Positions 20,858-30,004 of a DNA stretch of 64,000 bases are shown here, in pieces. Position numbers and translations under genes: made by a program. Position 1 is the first letter of the stretch. Every line of letters begins with the position of its first letter. The notes beneath the pieces are model-generated. The model worked only from the letters and a program-made list of their open reading frames with translations. It had not been told where the DNA came from and did not search any database. Source of the DNA: Cupriavidus sp. UYMMa02A (lineage in GTDB: Bacteria > Pseudomonadota > Gammaproteobacteria > Burkholderiales > Burkholderiaceae); NCBI GenBank assembly GCA_001725945.1, contig LRMT01000277.1:95663-159662 (forward strand), written 5' to 3'.

Positions 20858-21715
20858 CTACAGCGTGACCGTACCGCGGCCGATCTCGATCACACGGCCG
20901 CCGACCCGGATGGCGCCATCCGCGGTCACGGCAAGCTGCAGTGTACAGGGGCGGTCGACGGCCGCTCCCTGGTCGACATCGTACTCGGCAGGCAGCACGT
21001 GGGCATTGGCCAGCAGCCAGCCGCCCAGGTTCGCGCATGCCGATCCCGTACCGGGATCTTCGGCCACGCCGCCACCTTGCTTGCTGAAGAAGTACCGGGC
21101 CAGCACGTGCCCGGGGCGGGTCGGGTCAAACGCAAATACATAAGCGGTCTTGCGGCCCAGGCTGCTTTGCGGCCACTGTGCCAGCCGCGCGGTGTCCGGC
21201 TGGGCCCGCCGGACGGCTTCGGTGCTGCGGACCGCCACGAGCAGTTGGTCCGCGCCGGTGTCGACCCACATTGGCGAGGTCAGCAGATCGCGCGTTCCAG
21301 GCCCAGCAGCGCGGCCATTTCCGCATCGGGCAGGTCAACCGCGGCAGTTTCGGCGGCCGACGTGCGGGGCGGTGAAGGTCCAGACATCGCCTTTCGCCTC
21401 GACCGGCACGACGCCGGCCTTGAATTCGAGCGTCAGGCGGTCGCCGCTCGACACCAGGTCGCGCACGGCATGCGCGGTGCCGAGCGTCGGATGTCCGGCG
21501 AACCGCATTTCGTAGCCGGGCGTGAAGATCCGGACCTGCGCATCGGCACGATCCGAAGGCAGGACGAAGGTGGTTTCGGACAGGTTGAACTGCAGGGCCA
21601 GCGCCTGCATGGTGGCGTCGTCCATGCCTCGCGCATCCTCGAAGACGCACAGCGGGTTGCCGCCGAACGTGGATTCGGCGAAGACGTTGAGCAGGCGAAA
21701 CGCGTAGGTGGTCAT
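20858..21715 (-). CDS. PhzF family isomerase/epimerase-like protein (frameshifted)
   Basis: PhzF-type proteins share the diaminopimelate epimerase fold. Only some make phenazines. The N-terminal part reads MTTYAFRLLNVFAESTFGGN with NLSETTFVLPS and YEMRFAGHPTLGTAHAVRDL, the conserved active-site block. The frame breaks in the region 21290-21360, and the C-terminal part continues from LLTSPMWVDTGADQLLVAVR to GGGVAEDPGTGSACANLGGW, the second conserved block. Total about 285 residues. No phz genes are nearby, so a phenazine role is unlikely. The gene heads a run with two FMN split-barrel genes. Confidence 0.86.
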
Positions 21716-21828
21716 GGCGGCATCCGGGGACAGGGTCGCTCCACAGTGTAGCGGTCTGCTGCCCTGGTGCCACGGACAATTTCATCGCCGGTCGGCGGGC
21801 CAGTTCGGACGCGCGGCGACGATCCGGT

Positions 21829-24383
21829 TCAATGGCACTGTGCGTCGATCATGTCGATCCGCTTGCTGTGCCGGACGGTTGCCGGCAGCGCATAGTCGAG
21901 CCGGCAGTTGTCCTGCGCGGTCTTCCCCCAGCTTACCGTCAGTTGCCCGCGTTCGGCCTTGAGGCCGCGGGCAACGATGCGGCCGCCTTGCCCCACGGTG
22001 CCGATATTCGTGCCCTGGGCATCCCGCACGTCGGCGCGAACGGAAGCGGCTTGCCGTCGGCCTTGCTGATGCGGATTACCGCGGGTCGTCCGCGATCGGC
22101 TGTTTCGAACCGGACCGCCACCACCGCGCCGGCGGTCGGGGCAACCTGCTGGAGCGTGGACTCCAGCTCGACATTTACCGGCAGGCCCTTGGGGTCGATC
22201 TCGACCTGGTTGCGCGAGAACGGCACCAGCCCCGGTACCACGGCGTGTCCCCACGGATCAATGCGCAGGCCGCTGCCATTGACGAGACGCGCTCCTGCCG
22301 CGTCGTCGGCTTCCACGACGGCCAGCGTTTCACCCATGGTCGGCGTGAAGCTCACGCCGCCGGCGTAGGCCACGATGCCGCCCGAAATGCCTGCGGACAC
22401 CTGTGAGTAATTGCTGCCCTTGCCGGCGCTGGCCATCAGCGAAGCCATGGGCGACAGATAGGACGCATTCGCGGCGAGGCTCGCGGTACGGCCGCCGTCG
22501 CCATTGGCATATCCGGCATTCACGCCATAGCTGAAGGCGTTGTCCGCGCCGAGCGAGCCGGTCAGCGACTGTTGCAAGTTGACAGTGCCCGCCGAATCCC
22601 GCTCGAAGCCGGTCATGGCATACGGCGCATGCTGGCCCTTGCCGAGCGGGATGCCGATGTTGAGCATCACGCGGCTTTCCCAGCGCCCACTCGACACACT
22701 GAACTGGCGCGAGGCCGCGACGCCATAGTTCAGCGACTTGTAGCTGTTGTTGTAGCCGAGCTGGAACTGCGTGTCGGCGCCGCCGCGGTTCCAGTAGCCC
22801 TGTACCGAACCGGACAGGTAGAAGGAACCGTAGCCTGCCCGCAAACGCTGGTTCAGCGTGAGCTGGAGCTGGCTGCGCAGGACGCCGCGCATCGCCGATT
22901 GCATGCCGCGCTGCTCAAGCTCGCGCAGGGTCATGGCGTCGGTCAGGCCGAGGTAGCCACGGCTGGAGTAGCGGTACGCCGCAACGGACACATTGGTGCC
23001 GGTGGGTTCCACCAGCTTGCTGTAGCTGAGCCGGGCGCTGTAGCCGTGGCGGTCCGGCTGGGTGGCCAGGCGTGTACCGGCATGGGTCAGGTCGGCACCG
23101 AATGCGCCGTAGGCGGTGTTGAGCGCGGCGCCGGCCGCCGCCGCGAGGTAGCCTTCGGCCACCACGACGCCGCCGTAGGCGGTCACCTTATTGGTGAAGC
23201 CGTGCTGCACGGTGGCCTGGAACATGCCGGGACGGCCTTGCAGGCTGGCATTGCGGAACTGGCCGGCGGTGACGCCGTAGCGCGTGACACCGGGGCGCAA
23301 CGCATTGACGGCGGCAGCATACGGCACGCGCGATACATGCATGCTGCCATCGGCCTCCGTCACCATCACTTCCAGGTCGCCGCCATAGCCGGTCGGATAG
23401 AGATCGTCGATCTCGAACGGCCCTGCGGCAACCGTGGTTTCGTAGATGAGATTGCCGTTCTGCCGGATCTGGACGCGCGCATTGCTGTTGGCAATGCCGT
23501 GCACGCGCGGTGCATAGCCGCGCTGCGATTCCGGCTGCATGCGGTCGTCGCTCGCGAGCTGTACGCCGCGGAAGCCGACGCTGTCGAACACAGTGCCGTC
23601 GGTGAATGCATCGCCGAGCACAAGCTGGCTGCGCAGCGACACAACTGATCGCTGCAGGCTGGTCTGGATGCTCTGGTACCTGACGTCGCGCTGGTCGGTA
23701 CCAAGGCTGCCCTTGTGCCGGAAGCGCCAGGGGCCGGCATTGAAGCCCGCATTGAGGCCCAGATAACCCTGTGTAGCGGTATGGCCAGCCGTACGCGACT
23801 GGTAGACGCTGCCGCTGTACTGGAGCGTTGCCGCGGTCACGCCGTCGCTCCAGTAGCGCGGATCCACATAGCCTCGTGCCTGCCGCGACAGCGCGGCCTG
23901 CGGCACGCTGACATCGAGCCGTTGTTCGCTGCTGTCAAAGCTGGCGGTGGCGCCGGGGATGAGGACAGGCAGCGGCACGCAGGCCTCGGGCGTGCGCAGG
24001 CGTGCAGTCGCTTCCGGCGTGAGCTTGTCGAGATCGGCGCCGATCCGTGCCAGCAGCGGCTCGTCAAAGCAAGGCAATACCTCACTGTCCTTGCCGGTCT
24101 CGCGCATGCGGACTTCCATCCGGCCCAGCCAAGCCTGGTTGACATAGAGTTCCGCGCGATAGTCGCCGGGAAGCACGACGTTGCCCTTGCTGAAGCGACT
24201 GAGATCGATGGGGCTCCCGCCGGGCTGTTGCAGGAACAGGTCGTTGAATTCGACTTCGGCGGCGGAGCCGGCCTGGCGTGAATCGGAATTCGCGGCAAGC
24301 GCGCCGGCGCTGGCCAGCATGATCGCCACGGCACTGAGCGGCCGAATGCGCGGTGGAATGGGGTGCGCTGTCTTCTTCTGCAT
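21829..24383 (-). CDS. Chaperone-usher pathway outer membrane usher (frameshifted near the 3' end)
   Basis: Ushers (FimD/PapC family) form the outer-membrane pore and platform that polymerises chaperone-bound pilins. The start is ATG 24383 (MQKKTAHPIPPRIRPLSAVA) with a signal-like hydrophobic stretch ending ALAA. The N-terminal domain reads VEFNDLFLQQPGGSPIDLSR and YRAELYVNQAWLGRMEVRM. The barrel includes DVRYQSIQTSLQRSVVSLR and FDSVGFRGVQLASDDRMQPE, then GYAPRVHGIANSNARVQIRQ and GPFEIDDLYPTGYGGDLEVM, all strongly conserved. A shift near 22035 leads to DVRDAQGTNIGTVGQGGRIV and a C-terminus with Cys (DNCRLDYALP). About 850 residues. It is the last gene of the pilus locus. Confidence 0.93.
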
Positions 24384-24513
24384 GGATTGTGTCGCGCTGG
24401 AAGGTTCGGGCAACACGCGTCCCTGCCGTCCAGCAGCATGTGTTAGCGCAAAAAGCCAGCGCGAATCAGGAGAGATCAGGCGAAGCGGCGTGCACCGGCG
24501 CCTGGGCAGGTAG

Positions 24514-25275
24514 CTATCGGGCGGCAGCGGGGCGGCGCAAACTCGCTTCACCGTCGATGGGGCCGCCGTAGTCATTGATGGCCTGGTAGCGGACGGTGGC
24601 GGCTTTGTCGGGATCGACATTGCCGGCAAGCGGGAACGTTGCCGTCTTGCCTGGCGCCACCATGCCGCCCGCATCGTTGCTGGCGCTGTGCGCGCCATCG
24701 AGCAATGCCAGGCCGGAGAACGAGACGTGGTACGCCGTCGGGTTGCGGGCTTCCAGCGCCAGCCCATGGTCGGCTTTCACGATGCGCCACGCAATGCGAG
24801 CGGGCGCATCGCTGGCTTCGCCCGGCAGGCCGGCGGGGCGGAAGAAGAGCTTGATGCGAGATCGAAATGCAAGCTGAAGCTTGTTTGCGTCCATTTCCTC
24901 GGTGCCTGGCTTGGGAGGGACTTCGAGCACGCTGAGCCAGAAAACCGATTCCTTGTCGGCAGGCAAGCGTTCGCCGGTGTAGTGGATGCGCAGCGTCTGT
25001 GCCTTGCCGGGGTCAATGCGCGCGATAGGGGGCGTAACCGTGAACGGCACGTCAATGCCGGCCGGCGCTGCGGATGCATCGCCCGTGTCGAGCCATGCCT
25101 GCGTCAGCGCAGGGGACTTGCCTTCATTGCTGAGCTTGATGGTGGCTTCGCCATCCACGGCGTTGACGATGACGCGGGTGCCGGCAATGACGACGGACGC
25201 GTGCGCGGGAGGCAAAAATGCCACGGTCATCGCGCATAGGCAGGCGCGAAGGACTGTCCTGATCGATCGGTTCAT
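24514..25275 (-). CDS. Periplasmic pilus chaperone (PapD-like)
   Basis: This chaperone should bind pilin subunits by donor-strand complementation and deliver them to the usher. The intact frame uses ATG 25275 (MNRSIRTVLRACLCAMTVAF), with a signal peptide ending AHA. An in-frame start further upstream gives a non-hydrophobic leader and is rejected. The immunoglobulin-like domains show GTRVIVNAVDGEATIKLSNE, FTVTPPIARIDPGKAQTLRI and ADKESVFWLSVLEVPPKP, with a short F1-G1 loop as in FGS chaperones, and NKLQLAFRSRIKLFFRPAGL, the second-domain signature. About 253 residues. It lies between pilin and usher genes, all in one direction. Confidence 0.94.
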   Translation of the reverse strand: MNRSIRTVLRACLCAMTVAFLPPAHASVVIAGTRVIVNAVDGEATIKLSNEGKSPALTQAWLDTGDASAAPAGIDVPFTVTPPIARIDPGKAQTLRIHYTGERLPADKESVFWLSVLEVPPKPGTEEMDANKLQLAFRSRIKLFFRPAGLPGEASDAPARIAWRIVKADHGLALEARNPTAYHVSFSGLALLDGAHSASNDAGGMVAPGKTATFPLAGNVDPDKAATVRYQAINDYGGPIDGEASLRRPAAAR

Positions 25276-25346
25276 GATAGGCGTGCAACACGCTTGGGCA
25301 GGCCGGGTGCCACGACCGGCGGCCGCGCACCCGGGATGCTGCATGC

Positions 25347-25895
25347 TTACTGATAGACGATGGTGTACATCACGCTGGAATTGGCCGCGCCTGCAGTGGC
25401 CGCACCGGTCGCGACGTATTCGGCGTAGTACGGCAGCACTGCGGAGCCGGCATTGATGGCGGCTGTTTTCGAGCCTTGCGAGGCGTCGTCAAAGCCCGCC
25501 TTGATGGGCGTGAAGTCCGAGTTCAGCAGGCCGATCTGCACATTGCTGGCGCCCCCCGCATTCAGGTTGAGGCGGCCGGTGGCGGTGTCGGTGGTAGGGC
25601 CGGGCTCGAAGTAGGTCTTGACGGCGCCGGCGTTGGGCGTGCAGTCGCTCAGCGAGATGTTGAACGGCGTACGGCCGGCGGTCTGGCCCGCCGTACCCAG
25701 CGTCGATGCAGACACCTTCGGCAGCGTCACCGTGAAGTCCTTGGACCCCGTGCCGTTGCCGTTGATGGTGCAGGTCTGTGCGGTGATGGTGCCGTTGAAG
25801 GTGATGGTGCCGTCGGCGGCAAATGCGGATTGAGCGGAGAAAGCGGAAGCGGCGGCGATGGCCGCAATGGTCGCGCCAAGGAATGTCTGGTTCAT
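25347..25895 (-). CDS. Major fimbrial subunit (type 1-like pilin)
   Basis: This is the structural pilin exported to the periplasm and assembled by the downstream chaperone and usher. The start MNQTFLGATIAAIAAASAFS is a signal peptide ending SAFA. The mature domain begins ADGTITFNGTITAQTCTING. Two Cys residues (QTCTI and SDCTP) form the expected disulfide. The C-terminus NSSVMYTIVYQ has the alternating hydrophobic pattern and penultimate Tyr recognised by chaperones. The mature length of about 160 residues is typical. It is the first gene of a pilin-chaperone-usher operon, and no tip adhesin gene accompanies it. Confidence 0.93.
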   Translation of the reverse strand: MNQTFLGATIAAIAAASAFSAQSAFAADGTITFNGTITAQTCTINGNGTGSKDFTVTLPKVSASTLGTAGQTAGRTPFNISLSDCTPNAGAVKTYFEPGPTTDTATGRLNLNAGGASNVQIGLLNSDFTPIKAGFDDASQGSKTAAINAGSAVLPYYAEYVATGAATAGAANSSVMYTIVYQ

Positions 25896-26104
25896 TAATC
25901 TCTGGAGGTCGGTCAATATTTCTGGCGATGTCCGGAACCGGCCGCGACAATTCGTCGGCCGGCTCCGTCGTTGTGACTCTTGCCGTGTGCGCACCGTGCA
26001 GCGAGTGAACGGAAATATATCGGTCGACCTGCACCGGAAAAATGGCCGATTGCTTAATCTGATCCCATGCGGCCAGGCCTTCCAGATGTGTTTCGGGCCG
26101 CAAA

Positions 26105-26142
26105 CAAAAAGGGCGCTGCCCGTTCAGGAAGCGCCCTTTTCT
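26105..26142 (-). terminator. Rho-independent terminator after gamma-glutamyltransferase gene
   Basis: The inverted repeat AGGGCGCT...AGCGCCCT is flanked by A-runs and T-runs on both sides. On the minus strand it ends in CCCTTTTTG, 18 bases beyond the ggt stop. It insulates ggt from the pilin promoter region, since both genes read leftward. The rest of the 25896-26159 gap has no recognisable site. Confidence 0.8.
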
Positions 26143-26159
26143 TGCCGCAGGGACGGTGG

Positions 26160-27783
26160 TCAGTAGCCGACCGCCTGTCCGTCGCGCCGGCTGTCGCTGG
26201 CGGCGACGTAGCCTTGCTCCGGGTCGTCCGACAGGCGCCAGATGAACTGGCCCGAGCCGAAGTCCATGTACGGATCGTCCACCGACTTGAGCTGGTGGCC
26301 ACGCGCCTTCAGGCCTTCGACCGTTGCCGGGGCCATCGTGCCCTCCACGTCCAGCGTGAAGTCGCGGTTGACCTTCCAGCGCGGCGCGCAGCACGCTGCC
26401 TGCGGCTGCTGCTTGTAGTCGAGCATGCGGACCACGGTCTGCAGGTGGCCCTGCGGCTGCATGTCCCCGCCCATCACGCCGAAGCTCATCACCGGCTGCC
26501 CGTCGCGCGTCAGGAACGCGGGGATGATGGTGTGGAAGGGCCGCTTGCCGCCCGCGACCACGTTGGCGGACTTCGGATCCATCGAGAAGCCCACGCCGCG
26601 GTTCTGCAGGCTGATGCCGGTGCCCGGCACCACCACGCCCGAGCCGAAGCCCATGTAATTGGACTGGATGAACGAGATCATCATGCCGTTCTCGTCGGCC
26701 GCCGTCAGGTAGATGGTCCCGCCGACCTTCGGCATGCCGAAGTTGAAGTGCGTGGCGCGCTGCATGTCGATCAGCTTCGCGCGGGACTTCAGGTAGGCGT
26801 CATCCAGCATCTGCTCGGGCGTGACTTCCATGCTGCGCGGATCGGCCACGTAGCGGTAGAGGTCGGCGAAGGCCAGCTTCATCGCTTCGATCTGCAGGTG
26901 CTGCGAATCGACCGAATCCACGGGGAGCGCGCTCATGTCGAACTGGTCGAGGATGCCCAGCGCGATCAGTGCGGCGATGCCTTGCCCGTTGGGCGGGATC
27001 TCGTGCAACGCGTAGCCACGATAGGACTTGCTGATCGGCTTGACCCAGTCGGGCCGGTAGTTGCGCAGGTCGTCCAGCGTCATGGCACCGCCGCACTGCT
27101 TGCTGAAGGCCGCGATCTTCTCGGCGATCTCGCCTTCGTAGTAGGACCGGCCGCGCGTTTCGCCGATCTTGCGCAGCGTGTCGGCGGCGGCCTTCAACGT
27201 GAACTTTTCGCCCACCAGCGGCGCGCGTCCGTGCGGCATGAAGGCCTCGGCATAGCCGGGCTGGTCCTTCAGATCCGGGACGGCCGCAGCCCACTTGTGC
27301 GCGACCACGGGTGGCACGGCGTAGCCGCGCTCGGCGATCTCGATGGCAGGCTCCATCAGGTCCGCGAACGCAAGCTTGCCGAAGCGCTCATGCAGCGCCG
27401 CCCATCCCGCGACCACGCCAGGCACGGTGACCGAGTCCCAGCCGCGTATCGGGCGGTTTGCCAGGCCGTTGGCATCGGTGCCGTACTTGGCGCTGAAGTA
27501 CTCAGGCTCCAGGCCGCGGGCGCCACGCCCGACGAGTTCAGGCCGTGCAGTTCCTTGCCGTCCCAAAGGATGGCGAAGGCATCGCTGCCCAGGCCGCACG
27601 ACACGGGCTCGACGATCGTGATCGCCGCGGCGCCGCGATCGCCGCATCGACGGCGTTGCCGCCCTTGAGCAGCATGCGCAGGCCGGCCTGCGCGGCGAGC
27701 GGATGCGAGGTCGAGACGACATTGCGCGCAAACAGCGGAATGCGCACGGAGGGGTAGGGGTTGGTCCAGTTGAAGTTCTGCAT
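26160..27783 (-). CDS. ggt: Gamma-glutamyltransferase family protein (frameshifted near the 5' end)
   Basis: GGT family members are N-terminal nucleophile hydrolases that cleave gamma-glutamyl bonds, usually of glutathione, after self-processing. The start MQNFNWTNPYPSVRIPLFAR leads to NVVSTSHPLAAQAGLRMLLK and GGNAVDAAIAA. Shifts near 27625 and 27525 lead through SCGLGSDAFAILWDGKELHG to GWDSVTVPGVVAGWAALHER. The processing-site region reads GMPKVGGTIYLTAADENGMM with the candidate nucleophile Thr, and the oxyanion region is NRGVGFSMDPKSANVVAGGK. About 540 residues. No clear signal peptide, so location is uncertain. It lies 57 bases downstream of a Bug receptor gene. Confidence 0.88.
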
Positions 27784-27840
27784 GGTCTTGTCCGTTGTCT
27801 CGTGGCAGCCGATCCGATGCGGGCCGGCCGCGGCATCACG

Positions 27841-28817
27841 TTATTCTGCCGTGATCTTGCGATCCTTGATGAGCTTGCCCCAGCGGGCGCTGTCCTTCTT
27901 CACCATCGCCGCGAACTGTGCGGGCGTGCCGCCGACCGGCTCTGCGCCCAGTTTTGCCAGGCGGTCCTTCACGTCCTGCGACTGGATGGCCTTGTTGAAT
28001 TCGGCGTTGAGGCGGTTGACGATGTCCTGCGGCATGCCCTTGGGGCCATAGATGCCGAACCATGTGTCGGACTCGAAGCCCGGCAGCCCCGATTCGCTCG
28101 CCGTCGGAATCTCGGGGGCCAGCGGCGACCGTTTCAGGCTGGTCACGGCGAGCGCCTTGAGCTTGCCGTCCTTCACGTGCGGCAGGCCGGACACGATGCT
28201 GTCGAACAGCACCTGGACCTTGCCAGAGATCAGGTCCGGCACCGCGAGCGCCGTGCCGCGGTACGGGATGTGCGTGATGAAGACACCGGCCTGCGCCTTG
28301 AATGCCTCGGCAGTCAGATGGACCACGGTGCCGTTGCCGCTCGATGCGTAGTTCAGTTCGCCTGGGTGCTTCTTGGCATAGTCGATCAGTTCGCGGACAT
28401 TCTTGACGGGCAGGCTGTTGGGCACCACCAGCACGTTGGTGGCGACGGCCACCTGACCGACCGGCGTGAAGTCGGTCTCGGTGTTGTAGGGCAGGCGCGT
28501 ATTGATATACGGGCCGATCGAATGCGTGCTGGTCGTGGCGATCAGCAGCGTGTAGCCATCCGGCGCGGCCTTGGCCGCCATGTCCGAGCCAATGGCGCCG
28601 CCGCGCCTGGCCGGTTGTCCACCACGATCTGCTGGCCGATGCTCGTGCCCACCTTCTGCGCAATCGCGCGTGCGAGGAGATCGGTCGCGCCGCTGGCGGG
28701 GAACGGCACGATCAGGCGGATCGGCTTGCTGGGATAGTTGTCGGCCAGGGCCGGTGTGGCGGCCACGCAAAGGCCGGAGGCAAGGCCGATGCCGAGCAGG
28801 CGCAGCCAGGATTTCAT
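27841..28817 (-). CDS. Bug/TctC family tripartite-transporter substrate-binding protein (frameshifted)
   Basis: Bug receptors are periplasmic binding proteins that catch small carboxylates or amino acids for tripartite transporters. Many are orphan. The signal peptide is MKSWLRLLGIGLASGLCVAA to ALA. The mature start NYPSKPIRLIVPFPASGATD is diagnostic. A shift near 28608 leads to GAIGSDMAAKAAPDGYTLLI, then INTRLPYNTETDFTPVGQVA and HIPYRGTALAVPDLISGKVQ. About 325 residues. The gene is upstream of ggt in the same direction and divergent from a LysR gene, so a gamma-glutamyl compound is a possible ligand (inference only). Confidence 0.9.
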
Positions 28818-29013
28818 TCGTATTCTCCGGAATCGGGCGAATCGGGTCAGCGGGAATGCATCAGGATCGGCATCGGGAGGCGCGAGGCTTCACGGGTGCC
28901 TGCACCCTATTATTCCGCGCCTGTTATCACAAAGAAAGCTAATATTTCTTTTCCTTGAAACAAGTTTTTCTTGTGAATCACGCCAGCGATTGGGGGATCC
29001 GAGCGGTGTACCG

Positions 29014-29898
29014 ATGAGCACAATCCGATTTCTGCGAACCTTCGTTGCCGTGGCCGAACACGGATCCTTTGCGGCGGCCTCGGGCCACGTGGCGCTGACG
29101 CAGGCGGCGGTGAGCCTGCAGATGCGCTCGCTGGAAACTGAACTGCGCCGCGAGTTGTTTGACCGCACGGGCCGCGTGGCTGTCCTCAATGCCGACGGCC
29201 GGGAGTTGTTGCCCCAGGCACGCCGCCTGCTCGCGCTGTATGAAGAAATGCGCCTGCCCGCCTCGCAGCCCGAAGCCATGGCCGGCGCCGTGGCAGTGGG
29301 GGCGGTCGTGTCCGTGATGGGCGGCCTGTCGCATGTCGTGGCACGCATGAAGCGCGCCTATCCGGCGCTGGAAGTCCGCCTGGTCGGCGCGAAGTCCATC
29401 GAACTCGCGGCGATGGTGGAGTCAGGCGAGCTCGATGCCGCCATCGTGGTCGAGGGCGCGGCGCGGCTGCCGGGCACGCTGCGCTGGACGACGCTCTACC
29501 AGGAGCCCCTCGTTGCCATCGCGGCCCAGGGCAGTGCCGGGGAGGATGTGCGCCAGGCGCTGGCGGCCAATCCCTATCTGCGCTTCGACCGCAGCCAGCG
29601 CACCGGCGTGCTCGTCGAGCGTGCCTTGCGGCGTGCGCATCTGCGTGTGAACGAGTTCCTGGAGCTGAATTCGATCGAGGCGCTCGTCGAGCTCGTTCGC
29701 CAGGAGGTTGGCGTGACCGTGGTGCCGCTGCTGCAGCGCGCGCGCTGGCGCAATGACGAGGCGCTGCGCATCCTCCCATTGCTCGTCAACGGTGAACCGG
29801 TGATGCGTACGATCGGCATGCTCGAGCGGCGTGATCACGGGAGAGGGCATGTGACCGGTGCGGTCCGGACCGCTTGCGCGGAGTTGTTCGGCGGCTGA
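29014..29898 (+). CDS. LysR family transcriptional regulator
   Basis: The intact 294-residue protein has an N-terminal winged helix-turn-helix (MSTIRFLRTFVAVAEHGSFA, then ALTQAAVSLQMRSLETELRR) and a C-terminal periplasmic-binding-like effector domain (from GAVAVGAVVSVMGGLSHVVA). ATG 29014 gives the canonical LysR start. The open frame extends upstream, but only with non-family sequence. It is divergent from the Bug-ggt pair across a 196-base gap, the usual arrangement for a LysR regulator of the opposite operon. The gap is AT-richer than its surroundings (28920-28975). The inducer is unknown. Confidence 0.92.
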   Translation: MSTIRFLRTFVAVAEHGSFAAASGHVALTQAAVSLQMRSLETELRRELFDRTGRVAVLNADGRELLPQARRLLALYEEMRLPASQPEAMAGAVAVGAVVSVMGGLSHVVARMKRAYPALEVRLVGAKSIELAAMVESGELDAAIVVEGAARLPGTLRWTTLYQEPLVAIAAQGSAGEDVRQALAANPYLRFDRSQRTGVLVERALRRAHLRVNEFLELNSIEALVELVRQEVGVTVVPLLQRARWRNDEALRILPLLVNGEPVMRTIGMLERRDHGRGHVTGAVRTACAELFGG

Positions 29899-29933
29899 GT
29901 ATTCGTTCCCCACCGCCCAAGGCAACGCGCAAT

Positions 29934-29960
29934 GAAAAAAGGGGCGTCTCGCGACGCCCC
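29934..29960 (-). terminator. Rho-independent terminator of tctBA
   Basis: A perfect 8-bp stem with 4-base loop, GGGGCGTC-TCGC-GACGCCCC (29941-29960), is followed on the minus strand by TTTTTT. It lies 45 bases beyond the tctA stop and between convergent genes, so it may also stop the LysR transcript. Confidence 0.85.
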
Positions 29961-30004
29961 CAGTCTTGCTTTGGCTGCCGGCCAACGGCCGGCGGTCTTG
30001 CTTC

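Noticed and set aside
20858..21715. Phenazine biosynthesis locus
   Set aside because: Only a PhzF-fold protein is present. No other phz genes are nearby, and PhzF-like proteins are common in bacteria that make no phenazines.
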